DNA from: Gymnopus androsaceus JB14
Taxonomy: Eukaryota > Basidiomycota > Agaricomycetes > Agaricales > Omphalotaceae
Length of the DNA stretch: 37,330 nucleotides
Direction of reading: 5' to 3'
Assembly (NCBI GenBank): GCA_009733575.1
Contig: ML769890.1
Location: forward strand, 1 to 37,330
Shown in pieces: positions 1-10,414 of the stretch. How positions within the stretch are numbered: position 1 is the stretch's first letter; every line of letters begins with the position of its first letter. Both the position numbers and the translations under genes were made by a program. A model generated the notes under the pieces. That model did not search any database and was not told where the DNA came from. It was given only the letters and a program-made list of their open reading frames with translations.

Positions 1-1367
1 AACAAGGCCAGCAAAATTCATTTTGATGGGCTTAGATCTCGAAGACAGCCAGTGCGTATTCATTTATATTCAGAAAACATACTAATGAAAACCTCTAGGT
101 ATAAATTACAACTGGAGGTTGAACGCTATAAGAATTCAACACGAACAGCCCACCAGACGAACGAGATCGTCGAGCACCGAAATATTCTGAAACGCGCTCT
201 CCAAGGATTCGAAAAGCTTCGTTCTGTCTACATGCCCGGATTGGTCCAGTATCTCACCGATTTAGACGAAGATCTCTCTTTGGGCAAAGATGACCAGCCG
301 GAAAACACAAAGCTGTGGCTCCCATCCTTGATTCCGGTTGACATGCACCGGAATGTTTGTTGTGATGATGTGGATCAAATTGAAGAACGACTCCGGATGG
401 CTCGGGCCTACGATGTGCTGGACAGCGTGCGGCATATGCTTCGTGTCAAAACGAAGATGATTCAGTTCAAAAATAAGAACGTTCGGGGCCAGCGGATGTC
501 AGGAAAGTCGCGGGAGGTCATTGACAGAGTTCATGACCGCGTGAAGGGCTTTTTTGAGAAATATCGTCGTAGCCGTCGGGGACTGTTGCTGCTAGTGGGG
601 CTGGGTAATTGGGAGAAGGAATTGCAGGTGATGGAACAGAAGGACGTGCGAAGCTATGTGGATCCAGCGCCGAAGAAGCGGGGCCAGGGCGTCGGGGGAC
701 CAACGAGGAGGAACCAGGGATGGAGGGAGTGGCTGTAGAGAATGATAATGGGACGGAGGAACAGGAAGACGAATCGTTTCCCATTGCAGGTGGAAGATCG
801 GACAAGGAGGGATGGAACGGGCGAGACGAGAAAGGAGCAGTCTTGGATATGGTTGACGAGGGAGATTAATCTGAGGGATGGTGCAGATGAGAACGAGAAT
901 GAGATTTTACGAGGGGAGTGGTGCAGAAGTCGTGCGCGGATGCATCGAGCGGAGGAGGAGCTACGGTACCTGGAAGGGGAGATGGAACGGTCGCTACGCT
1001 TCTTGGACTGGCAAGCCAGGTGGTGGGACGCTCGCCAGGCCGTCCAAACCCCGGGAAAGTTCCACAGCTCGAGGAAGGTGTGAAGGCATATGCAATCAAG
1101 CAAGCGCAGATTCAACGGGGCTTACGAGAGAGGTTCTTGAAGACGTGGAATTCATCTTTGCAGAAGGAGGAAGAGTTTAAAGCCGAGGAAGAAGCGAATG
1201 ACAGGGCCGCACGTGAAGAGCTGGGTCTGGATGGGAGAGACGATGATGATGAGGACTTTGAGGGAGACGAAACAGGCGATGATGGCGGGGATGTGGAAGC
1301 GCCAGACAGAGATGAAGAGAAGGGCGAGCAAGAGGCTGAGGAGGCCGAATACTTTGGGTTTGCATAG
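1..1367 (+). pseudogene. KDZ (Kyakuja-Dileera-Zisupton) transposase, 3' part, frameshifted and 5'-truncated by the window
   Basis: Frame 1 is open from base 1 and carries the C-terminal half of the fungal KDZ transposase pattern: a helical stretch, LWLPSLIP, then ERLRMARAYDVLDSVRHMLR, then FKNKNVRGQR. The text QSWIWL (about 835-855) and GEWCRSRAR plus a WWDAR block (to about 1035) follow in frame 1. The acidic linker between them (about 690-800) reads better in frame 3, since frame 1 meets TAG at 736-738. The end (about 1065-1367: EEGVKAYAIKQAQIQRGLRERF, then an Asp/Glu-rich tail) is again frame 3. At least two frame changes are needed and no plausible intron explains them, so I call a decayed copy. 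KDZ elements are DNA transposons common in agaricomycetes. The catalytic N-terminal part would lie left of the window. Confidence 0.8.
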
Positions 1368-1794
1368 GTGTATGTTATGTATTACTCTGTATGTAATCGG
1401 CCAAAGAGGCTCTTAAATTGACATTGAATTACTATGTATTATTGCTCTGGTGGCTCAGTGGTTATCTACTCCAAACTTTAGCGCTGGGTAGTTCGTTATC
1501 GAAAGGTCTACCGATCGATTGCTGCTACTAGCAATAATTTTGCGAGAATGTGCCTTTGCTCCGGCCCGACACCATGGCCGGATGCGCCCTTTCTAATTTG
1601 GGACAGGGCGTACCATGTCCTATTTGGGAAGGGCGGCGAAGTCACAAGTAAATGATATCCCATGACCACTTTGCCTCTATGGATTTATCCATGGGCACCT
1701 GTGAATGAGCATATGTGGCAATATCCCAGTCTGCATTTGCAGCTGTGGTAATAGCCCAGGCGAAGCATTTACAAGTTGTGGTAGTATCCATTGC
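1368..1794. other. Intergenic stretch with tRNA-like promoter words and a short degenerate repeat
   Basis: There is no credible coding exon. From 1450 a TGGCTCAGTGG word matches the pol III A-box consensus, and about 35 nt downstream AGTTCGTTATC (1491-1501) weakly resembles a B box. About 1605-1650 repeats an ATTTGGGA(C/A)-AGGGCG phrase. About 1705-1790 holds three diverged copies, about 35 bp apart, of a TGTGGTAATA-CCCAG type unit; this may be part of the 3' UTR of the minus-strand gene that ends here. Confidence 0.4.
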
Positions 1795-2742
1795 TCAAGC
1801 TGTTAGGATTGCAGCTATGGCTGAATCTCCTGAAATTACGGGTTCGGAAGTCTAAGTGTAAATTTGTTAAAAATATTCTCTCTGGCGAAATTTTATCAAG
1901 ACTCACAGTATGACCAATGGCGTGCCAACATTTAACAAAGTGCTTAACGCCAGAAACCTCTCCTTCTCGGAATTCGTAAGAGTTTGGGTTGTTGCGGTGA
2001 AAGTGATCTGCTGTAGTGGTGGGTAAAAGGTTGATGGAGTTACCATAGTCGACCAGGAGATCTGTAAAAATGGTCTGGATATAAAGGTCAGTGGACAAGC
2101 ATGGCATACCGAAAACAATTCTTACTTTCGATTCCTCCTTTATAGCATCAGGGATATGAACGACAAGGTCATAAACATCCTGACTGACAGCCCTCCAGGC
2201 GTGTTTCCCATCCAACCATTCCGTAGTGCTGGAAGGCTTTTTCCTGGAGTCGAGCATGCAGAGACGAGCATACTGGTTCTGTCCCACTGCAACCTCAAAA
2301 AGAAAGCCTGGAATAACAACTGTTCTAATCAGATTAATTGTATAAAACAGGGTACTGAAGAATGCTTACCAGTATTTTCATGCTTAATGGCCTCTCGGAT
2401 TTGCTTTGATGCTTCCCTTTTGATACCACGAATTAGGCGCTTAGTTTTGCGATCTATGCCCAACTGTTTCTGAGCTGGATGGGGAAACTTGGTATAGGGT
2501 TGTACTCTGGATCTCGGGGAAGGTGGTTCCCAAATTTCACCCTCCTCAAGAACGGGCCCCATTACATTGGCCAAAACCTGTGCAAAATGAGCTGGGTCTA
2601 GATCAGCCAGAGTGGCGACTGGACCACATGTCTCCTCCTCCCCCTCCTCATCATCAGTCAGTTCATCATTTTCCAGGCTAGCACAACCCATGCACTTCTC
2701 CGTGAGCACGTCGTGATAGTCAACAATGGAGGAGGTAGACAT
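1795..2742 (-). CDS. Unrecognised protein, two or three exons
   Basis: I do not recognise the family. The start chosen is the ATG at 2742-2740 (MSTSSIVDYHDV); no ATG lies further up in this frame. Exon 1 encodes an acidic stretch (DDEEGEEE) followed by a basic segment (DRKTKRLIRGIKREASKQ) and ends near 2369 at GTAAGC. Exon 2 starts after TTCCAG near 2310 with GFLFEVAVGQNQYARLCML and contains DVYDLVVHIPDAIKEESK and YIQTIFTDLLVDYG, which look like a compact folded domain. A GTGAGT donor near 1909 leads to a short last exon. The acceptor at CTTAG gives a stop at 1795-1797, and the alternative TTTCAG gives a stop at 1815-1817. The gene lies between a transposase relic and an EPL1 relic, so it could itself be repeat-borne. 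Confidence 0.5.
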
Positions 2743-3545
2743 TGGGATCAAACTAAATGAAGGCAAGTGTGTATCGGCGCCGAAGAACAGATGACCAGAT
2801 ACAAGAAAATATCAGAGCAAGTTTAGGAGTGTGTACGAGCGCCGAAAACAGACGACTCGAACTTGGAAGTTGAGGGAAAAGGAGAACAACAAGTGTCACG
2901 TTACTTGTGTGCAGTTTCGAGCCGGATCCTGATCCGAATTGGTAACGCAGGAATTCTGTCACGCTATGCTTTTGCTCTTGACCTCGACGACATCGACGAC
3001 ATCGATATGGATTGCTGCTGGTAGCCATGGGATATCTGAAGATTATGATGGTGGGCACCCAAGATTGTTAGCGCGATTAACTGGTGCCATAGCCAAGGTT
3101 TTGTTCATCGGTGCGTTGATTTCGTTATTTACTCATCTCGTCTCACTACGATTGCTCTTCCCAGTCCTACTTTCAACATGCTTTCTAATCCGAACGACAT
3201 GCCTCGCCCCTCTCCTCATCTTCCCACCTTACTAGGAAACCAGCAACCAAACCCCAACGGTCAAGTCCAAGGGCGCACAATTAACCTTGCTGACCAACGG
3301 AACGAGCAGCGACGCTTTGCAACCTAATTCAGAATCAGGAAATGCAGATGCCTCGACTTCAGGCATAATGCGCTGGAATGCGTACATTCCAGGTCGATAT
3401 AACGAACCGGAAAGAGTCAATTTGAGCGCTCAAGTCCCGGGCTTCACGGGCATCTACACTTTATTCCTAACTTCGATGTTCGGACTTTCCAGTGCAAATC
3501 CTCCTCCCGTTTGTTTTCTTTCTTTATTCATTGTACATGTACTGA
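2743..3545. other. Intergenic, with short reading frames of uncertain meaning
   Basis: Two overlapping reading frames are visible. One runs 3178-3327 (+) from ATG at 3178 and contains MPRPSPHLPTLLG. The other starts at 3287 (+) and contains NSESGNADASTSG. Either might be a 5' exon of the EPL1-like relic downstream, but neither matches anything I recognise. About 2985-3006 holds a small CGACGACAT repeat. No promoter motif stands out. Confidence 0.3.
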
Positions 3546-4740
3546 TTTCTATTCATTCAGAGTCTCGAGTCTGGAAAAAATCACTTTCCCGCACCTCGCA
3601 GACGTCGCTGACAATTACGAGTCGCTCTACCCTACCGCACATTGGAAAGACCCTGTGTCCTATGTTCAATCAACTGCTGTTATCAATGAATACACTTCAG
3701 CTGCTCTTGCTGATCGTTGTACCTACTACATGGTCGAGCGTGATAAGGAATGGTTTGACCATAATAACGAGGAAGCTCGAGGCGAAGGTACTAGCGCACA
3801 GGGCTCCATCTCGGCTTCTACTAGTCGAACCACTACTCAAGAGAAAACCGAGCTCCTACATCATGTTCGTTTGCTTGTTTATTTGTAGTATGTCTACTGA
3901 CTCTTTTTCATGCAGATTCTCGAGTCTGGACAAGATCACTTTCCCGAATTTTCGGAATATCAACAAGTCTTTTCTGTTCCTTTATCACCCGCTACTTTCG
4001 CGTCATACTCTCCTCCCAGCTGGCTGCCTCGCACAAGATTCTGCAAGACAGTCGCAAGTGGTATGGGATCTGAGGATGAAGATGAGCTACTCGTGGACCG
4101 GGAACGCAAGCATCCTTCGTGTGTATTCCATTCTCTCATTTTCGTTTTCTTTCCTCTTACGACTTTTTCCTAGTCGGGTACGCATTCCCGTCAAAACCGA
4201 CGCTGTAGCTCAACCTTCCACTGCAACACACGACATACTCCGGCCCAGGGATCGTCTTGTATTATATCAGTCCAAGCTTGATGCTCTTCCATTCTGCAGC
4301 CGTATTCTTCGCGATTACTCAAGTACATCAGTCCACCTAATGCTTGAAACGGTCCTCCCCAGGTTCTCGCTGGCGCTGGCACTCCCACAGCAACGCAAGG
4401 TGTCCCCATATCACAGCAGCTCAAATTACCTTCCTCCATACCTACGCAAACCTCTGGAAGTGGACTTGCCGGAGTCGTTACTCCTTCGCCGGTCCCCGCT
4501 GCTGCTCCTGTCGAAGCTTGTCGAGATGAAAGTCAAGAATCCGACACTGGGCGACAAGACTGATGATGAGCTACTCATAGACCGAGAGCGCAAGAATCCA
4601 TCGTACACATTTTTTCTTCTCATTTTCGTTTCCCTCTTTCTGACAGCTTTGTAGTCGTGTCCGCATTCCCGCAAAGAACGGGCTGAACTGCTTTCATTGC
4701 AACGGAAAGGCACCAACTCTCTAGCAGAGCATGGATATCA
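3546..4740 (+). pseudogene. Scrambled relic of EPL1 (enhancer of polycomb-like, NuA4 histone acetyltransferase subunit)
   Basis: EPL1 is the scaffold subunit of the NuA4 acetyltransferase in the nucleus. In frame 1 from 3568 to 3864 the EPL1 core is clear: DNYESLYPTAHWKDPVSY, then ALADRCTYYM, then RDKEWFDHNNEEARGEG. A 51 nt intron (3865-3915) joins it to FPEFSEYQ...FASY.PPSWLP. From about 4036 the match moves to frame 2 (QSQVVWDLRMKM), then back to frame 1 (DELLVDRERKHPS, about 4081-4114). An intron-like gap follows, then RVRIPVKTDA...DILRPRDRLVLYQSKLDAL in frame 2. A second, differently framed copy of the LVDLK...DELLIDRERK block sits at about 4512-4600. Blocks are missing (the usual YPYWKERR and CFRRRE regions), others are doubled, and frames do not connect. 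This is a rearranged paralogue, not the functional cellular gene. Confidence 0.7.
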
Positions 4741-4756
4741 CTTCCTCTTCCTCTGA

Positions 4757-5050
4757 CGCTCCAATACCTCCAATTTTGTTCCGTTCGACGACGGCCATTC
4801 AACGATGGCGACAACTCGGACTTATCTGCATCGACCCCAAAACAAAATGGAAATGCGAAATTAATCTATTCCCTCCTTCTCCGACGCTCTAATACCTCCA
4901 ACTAGCTCATTTCGCTCCGTTTGATGACGACAACGATGCGGACTTATTTACATCGACCCCAAAATGAAATGGAAATGTCTGCTCCCGTCTCCTCCGCTCC
5001 AATACCTCCAACCAGCTCATTCCGTTCCGTTCGACGACGGTGACGATGCT
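4757..5050. repeat. Three imperfect tandem repeats, roughly 115-130 bp each
   Basis: The phrase CTCCAATACCTCCAA starts at about 4757, about 4888 (one change) and about 4995. Each time it is followed by a TTCCGTTCGACGACGG-like phrase and, in the first two units, by GGACTTATCTGCATCGACCCC and AAATGGAAATG words. The third unit is cut short at GACGATGCTATGG. The units follow directly on the EPL1 relic and probably arose from the same local duplication activity. No reading frame stays open across all three. Confidence 0.75.
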
Positions 5051-5252
5051 ATGGATGGCTGGGTATGAATTATTCCACTCGATGAGAACGCACTGGCCCA
5101 ATCTCAAAGTTAACGAAGTCAGACAATAATTCTTGCTTCCTCGTCTCTAACCGAGTCCCTTCTACCTCACGGGGAGTTTAGGGCTGGGAGTAGCTTGTAT
5201 TATTTACTTGTGTAACTTTTCATACCTCAATTTAATAATTGCTCCATAAAAA
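5051..5252. other. Intergenic; nothing recognised
   Basis: AT-rich sequence with no conserved coding signal on either strand. Confidence 0.4.
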
Positions 5253-6347
5253 TATGCTTGTTTCGATGAAGTGCCACACCCTAATAAGCCTGCAACAAGT
5301 TGTAAGTGCTTCTGCACCTAACTTTGGAGCCCGAACCAAGAGTAATAGGGAAATGATTTATTTCTGTGATAATTGTAGGCCATAGACATTGAGACGCAAG
5401 GTAGAGGTGCAGAATATGGCTGGGATGACGAACTCGAAATTAAGGTACTGACAGCCGATCAATTTCGCAATACAGACTTGAACTCATAACACCATCACTC
5501 TAACCAAAAACCAAGTATACCCTCAGTAATTTTAAATTAATCCTTGATACTAACACTGATGTTTGCACCGTAGATTATGGGCAAGGTGAACGCTGCAAAA
5601 CTTCGTGAAAAACAGAAGAAAAATGCAGAAGCTGCTCGCAAGTGTCGCCGGAAGTAAGGATTCTGAAGTCTTCTACTGCTGCATTAAACTAACTGCCCTA
5701 CTAATTCTTCTTATTTGCTATAGCCACTTCATTTCTCTTAGAAATGTAGAGGAATACAACCGCAAGGCCCGTGAAAGAATGGCTAGGTAAGGGCACTGCT
5801 TCTGAACTTTTATTCATGCTATATCTTCATTCAAAATGTAGGCGACGAGCTGCACTATCCAATACCAAGAAGGAACAGTCAAAGCTGGCCCAACAAGAAT
5901 ATTCTTGAGTTAGCTATATACGGTGCGTTGAACTTCAATATTTTTGTGATGCATTTGATTGAATAAAATACAGCAACCGGGATAGTATCTTGGATAAAGC
6001 TGCAGAAGAGCATTATGCGTAAGTAATAATATCAGAAGTATTTCAATTATCACTACTAAATCTTCTTGGGCAGCAAATTCATCGAGAAGCATGGTACTGG
6101 GGGAGACTATGCTACACATGATGTCCAACCCCGTTACCTTTTGGGAGTACGCGACCCTTCTACCCCACTAAGTGAGCGCATTTATCAGCAAAAACTCCGA
6201 ATCTGGAAGCCTGAGAAGAAAGAGAAGCAGTCGGAGAAGGCAGATGAAATGGTACAGAGAAGAATGGAGCAAGCATGGGATGCACTTGAAGAGGAACAGC
6301 TCCTTGCATTTGCCCGCGACGTTGAAGCTGGCCAATTTTCCAAATGA
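5253..6347 (+). pseudogene. Basic coiled-coil protein, six exons, interrupted by an in-frame TGA
   Basis: Read from ATG 5253, the exons join in phase. MLVSMKCHTLISLQQV is followed, after an intron ending about 5378, by AIDIETQGRGAEYGWDDELEIK. Then comes MGKVNAAKLREKQKKNAEAA (ATG at 5577 within the exon), then NVEEYNRKARERMAR, then RRAALSNTKKEQSKLAQQEYS. That exon meets TGA at 5906-5908. Beyond it the same frame continues VSYIR, and across two further introns into NRDSILDKAAEEHYA and KFIEKHGTGGDYATHDVQPR, ending at 6345-6347. The continuation in phase on both sides suggests one gene with a nonsense change. The Lys/Arg/Glu-rich helical text resembles a family of repeat-associated agaricomycete proteins of unknown function. 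A shorter product ending at 5908 is the alternative. Confidence 0.55.
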
Positions 6348-6650
6348 AATTGTATCCTTTATCCATCTCATAGTATTCACCCTGGAATTTATGGGCTAAT
6401 ATTGATAGCCTCTTTCAAACAAATTTTCTCTAGGATTGCAAGTATGCAATAACGTATTAGCAAACTTGAAGTACGTTACTAGAATGCCCATTGTTGAGAA
6501 GACAATAATGCATTAGCCCCACTTGGAAGCCTCCAGCCAGGGTCATCAACGGTGTACAAGATATATAGTACGTGGCACTTCTTCTTCGAACTTTCCTTCC
6601 CTCTTTCTTTCCCTCTTTCTTTCCCAACCTTTCATTCTTTTTTTAAAATC
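6348..6650 (+). promoter_or_regulatory. Intergenic; pyrimidine-rich leader upstream of the gene starting at 6651
   Basis: Bases 6585-6645 are almost all C and T (repeats of CCCTCTTTCTTT), ending about 6 nt before the ATG at 6651. Such CT tracts are common just before start codons or transcription starts of filamentous-fungal genes. A TATATAG word at about 6562 could serve as a TATA element. The stretch 6348-6550 shows nothing else. Confidence 0.4.
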
Positions 6651-8932
6651 ATGCCTCGAAAAAGTGACCCACCTGCTGCTCCTAAAACACGTTCCAGTAC
6701 AGGCACTACCTCCTCTCGCACAAGAGCCACAACTGTTGCTCAAACAACTGCTTCGACCAAGGCTGCTCCCAAAGCAAAACCCAAGCCCAAGCCAATGAGA
6801 AAGTCAAATGTCCATGCTGATACCAGACGGTCCACTGTTTCTTCTCCACCTCCCCCAGCATCTAGCTCACCTGCAGCAAGCTCACCTGTCCGCCTCAGTG
6901 ATAGGGATGAGCAGGCTCTTCGCATGCTCCAGGAGAAGAAGAAGAAAGCTCAAGTTGCTGCAGAGAAGGAACGTCAAGAGCGTAAGCTTCTATTCCACCT
7001 TTTCTTTCTTAATTTCATAGCCTTATTCCTTGACAGGTATTAGAGAGCATGCTGCACGCATGAGAGCTGCGGACCATGAAGACAATGCTAATGGTAGTGA
7101 CAACCGCAACCATGACAGTGCCAATGGCGGAGATATCACCATCGACAATGATGATGGAGCTGAAGATGAGGGCTCTGTCTCTTTTGGCTTCAGAACTCCC
7201 CCAAGGAAGAAAGATTCTCCTGGTGCTGTGGACGACGATGATGAAGACAAAGACCTTTTTAGGCAGACATTCGGCAGTAAGTGTTTTTTCTTTTTTCTTT
7301 TCTTCGCCTTGACTCTAATACCTATATTAGCTCCTGGTAAAGCTATTGATGAAGAGCACCAAGGCCTTGGGAGTGGTGTAGACTCCGATGATGATGCTGG
7401 TACACATGAACATGGGAGTCAGGCTGCTACTTCTGACAATGACGACAACCTCATGGATGTGGATCATCCTCATAATGGTGTATGTTCTTCCGTACCCTTC
7501 ATGCTATTTCTCTGATGTTGCAGTAGATTGTCACACCATCACCATCTCCCCGGAAGAGACGCCGTTCTATCAAGGATGTTCAAGGTGGTGCTCAGAGCAA
7601 ACAATGGGCCGCCGCTACTAGTAGTCCACATGGACCAAAGGTTTACAAGATTACTTCCAGAATGTTTACTCCTCGCACGCTCCACCTTGGTAAATTGGCA
7701 AAGATTGAAGCTCGTCGAGTCACCATTACACAGAATCCTTTTCCTTCCGACAAATTTGAATCTTCTTTAAAGATTCTTCAGGATACTGCCCGAAAAAATC
7801 AGCTTAATGATCCCTTTACACGTCTTCTCCAAGATGCTGAATGCCAAAAAAAGCTTACAACCTTTGTAAGTCTCATATTTTATGTCCATTGGTGATATAT
7901 GAACCTTACTATGTTGCAGGTTGGTTACGCTAGAGGAGGGTTGATGAATTCTCTTACTAAGGCTGCTCAGCAGTGGGTAGAGAGCTTCTTCAACCTTCCA
8001 GGTAGGAAAAGTGTAGGTAAAATCAAAGTTGATGTTGCCTGGCTATTAAAGGATGGCCATTTCAAATTTGGTGGTCTTGATGTAGAGGTAACTACCTTAC
8101 TGCTTGGTATCACAAATTGTTGATACCTTTCTATAACCCAGTCACAGACATACGACAAAAACCTACCTTTTGGCATAGAAGGTATTGCTCATCTTCTTCG
8201 GGTGGAGTTCTTTGCTACCCGAGGTGGTGCCAACATTGGTGCATTCAAGGAAATGGTAGCTGCTCGTTGTATTCACAGTCCTACTGTTGCTCTTCTGGCT
8301 ACTCATGCAAGTTTCTCTTGATCTCTAACTATGTTCTTTATTGATATATTTACAGATTGAACATGCACTCATGAATTGGTCAGAAGGCACTGCTAAAGCT
8401 GCAGAGTTTAATGATGATGCCCGTTCTCGGTGATTTTTTTCCCCCCAAATCTATGAGCAATTGTTGATATTTTCCAAACCAACTAGATATTACTACCACC
8501 TGAGTTCTTATGCAAAACTTGCAAAGGTTGCCCCCAGCTGGGATGAAGGTTTTGGGCCAGAACTTTTCGATCTTGTTTTGTGAGTTAACTTGTGGTGGAT
8601 TCATTCTTGTTCTAATGTATTTCAGGAAACAATCCAACAAGACCTTCTTACTTGATGTGGAAGCTGATGACATGCAAGAAGTTGATGCTGTAGCTCTTGA
8701 GGCTGCTGCAATTGCTGCAAAGCTTGCTCGAACAGGAGGATTGACATCTGTTAACAACTCTTCCAGTACTTCTACTTCTACTACTGTCACTACTCCTATG
8801 GGTAATCTTGCTGCTTCTACTGCTGTTCTTCTTCCTTCTTCAGTTGTTACTCCTACTTTAGTCATTACTCCTACTCCTACTATTCCTACCCCTGGTTCTG
8901 CTTCTACTGTTGCTGCTAATAGTACTGCCTAG
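6651..8932 (+). CDS. DUF6532-like hypothetical protein, nine exons, 619 aa
   Basis: Exons: 6651-6981, 7037-7276, 7331-7479, 7527-7865, 7920-8087, 8148-8306, 8356-8429, 8487-8579, 8626-8932. All phases close. The N-terminal third is Ser/Thr/Pro/Lys-rich with acidic runs (DDDDEDKD) and a basic patch (SPRKRRRS), typical of a nuclear disordered region. The middle (GYARGGLMNSLTKAAQQWVESFFNLP ... WLLKDGHFKFGG ... EFFATRGGANIGAFKEMV ... IEHALMNWSEG ... YYYHLSSYAKL) resembles the DUF6532 proteins frequent in mushroom genomes; that resemblance is from memory and moderate. The tail is Thr/Pro/Ser low complexity. Intron 8307-8355 begins GCAAGT, a GC-AG intron. Function unknown. Confidence 0.7.
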
Positions 8933-9000
8933 TGGGTACATTTAATCTTTCATTGCTTTATTCATTGATATAATATATCCTTTTAATGTTCATTACTTCT

Positions 9001-9145
9001 ACTTCAGTTATTACTCCTACCTCCATTGTTACTCCTACTTCTTCTCCTGGTTCTGCTTCTACTGTTACTACCAATAGTGCTGCCTAGTGCATATGTTCAA
9101 TCTTTCATTATTTCATCCATTAATATAAAATATCCTTTTAATTTA
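9001..9145 (+). repeat. Tandem duplicate of the 3' end of the preceding gene
   Basis: This stretch repeats the last ~150 bp of the preceding gene plus its 3' flank: ACTTCAGTTATTACTCCTAC, CCTGGTTCTGCTTCTACTGTT and TGCTGCCTAGTG, then the TCTTTCATT...ATATCCTTTTAAT 3' UTR words, matching about 8838-8995. The stop codon is duplicated along with the 3' UTR. Confidence 0.8.
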
Positions 9146-9692
9146 TTCTTTTGTCATATGTGGTTTGCTTGAATTTTTTTTGGTTTTTAATCTATTTTAT
9201 ACCAATGCAGTCATGGCATTGATCATTCATATTTCTTTTGCCATTTTCACACCTAAGTTAAATTTAGACTATATTGGGATTAACTGAAGATAGATCAAAG
9301 TGAACCCTAGGCTAGATAGTAGCAGCCAAGATTGTTACAGGAGCAATATATGACAACTTGATGTCAACTCAAAGACATCTCTATCTAGTTTAGGGTGACA
9401 AGAGGTTATTTCAGAAACAACTTAAAGTGGATAAAAACAACTCTAAGTAGTCTTGGACTGGACTAGGTCAAGTTCAGGTTAATCCAAAGATAACTTCATT
9501 GCTTTTAAGACAGAATTTGACTGATTTAAGTAGACCTGAAGTCAGTTCAAGTCATCTTGAGAGTTGATTTAGGCTAACTTGAGTTGACTTCGGTATGACT
9601 TGGGACAAAATATCTGGTAGACCTTGACCCAAGTCACTCAGGTTAACTTTTTTGCTTGGTTGCTTTAAGTTAACATGAGTCATCAAGGTTAA
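9146..9692. other. AT-rich spacer with scattered TCAAGTT/TTAACTT words
   Basis: There is no coding signal. From about 9340 to 9690 the words TCAAGTT, AGGTTAACT, GACTTGAGT and CAAGTCA recur on both strands at irregular spacing, giving a patchwork of short near-palindromes. It may be the decayed 3' part of the Copia relic that starts at 9693 or an unrelated simple-sequence decay product. Confidence 0.35.
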
Positions 9693-10399
9693 CTAGTGCT
9701 GGCTTGAGTATAAGGGGTACTTTCCTGATGAGGGGACAAAATTGTCAATATAGAGGAAGGTGCTGGCTGCTTCTGCCCAGAATGATGCAGTAAGTCCAGA
9801 TTCATCCAACATGGTGCGTACTCCTGATATTACCATCTGATTCACTCTCTCAGCCATCCCATTAGCAGCAGAGGAGTAAGGGGGAATTTTCTCAATGAGT
9901 ATGCCCCGTTCTGTGCAGTATGCATCCATCAATGTATTATTGAATTCTTTGCCACTGTCAACTTGAATGATGCGGATCTGTTTCCCCATTTGCATTTCTG
10001 CCATCATCCTGTATCTGTGGAACTCTTTTACTGTCATCACAGCTCATTTGTCCTACAGGAAGTATAGTATCTTCACCTCACCTTCATCATCGATCGACCA
10101 TCTGAGCAGATCATCAAGTAGACTGCTCCTCCTTGACTCGGTATCTGTGCAGGTCCCCAGAGGTCTATGTGGACATGTTCCAGTACATCCATCTCGTATG
10201 TAATGTCCTCATCAAATGGCCTCCGTATTGCTTTCCCATACAGGCATGCTTTGCACATCCCAACTGTCAATTTTGTCATAATGTTCAACCCATCAACTAA
10301 GTTTTGGTTCACCATTCTCAAGATTCGGGGAATACCAATGTGGCCAAGTTGTCTGTGCCAGGTAGCAATATCTGTTGGTTTATTATGAGATCTTGCCAA
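9693..10399 (-). pseudogene. Copia GAG-pre-integrase and integrase core, broken
   Basis: 10399-10073 encodes the pre-integrase zinc-binding pattern: WHRQLGH, later CKACLYGKA (HHCC-type), then HIDLWGP with the first catalytic aspartate. After stops near 10073 and about 10040, text resumes with KEFHRYRMMAEMQMGKQIRI, VDSGKEFNN (second Asp), and PYSSAANGMAERVNQ with the expected glutamate. It ends at 9693. Three nonsense or frame changes make it inactive. Confidence 0.8.
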
Positions 10400-10414
10400 G
10401 TGAGCCTGCGTTGC

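Noticed and set aside
3287..4654. A single open frame of 455 codons on +
   Set aside because: Only parts of it (about 4036-4075, 4175-4290 and 4512-4600) match EPL1; the rest reads through intron-like and other-frame EPL1 sequence, so it is not one protein.
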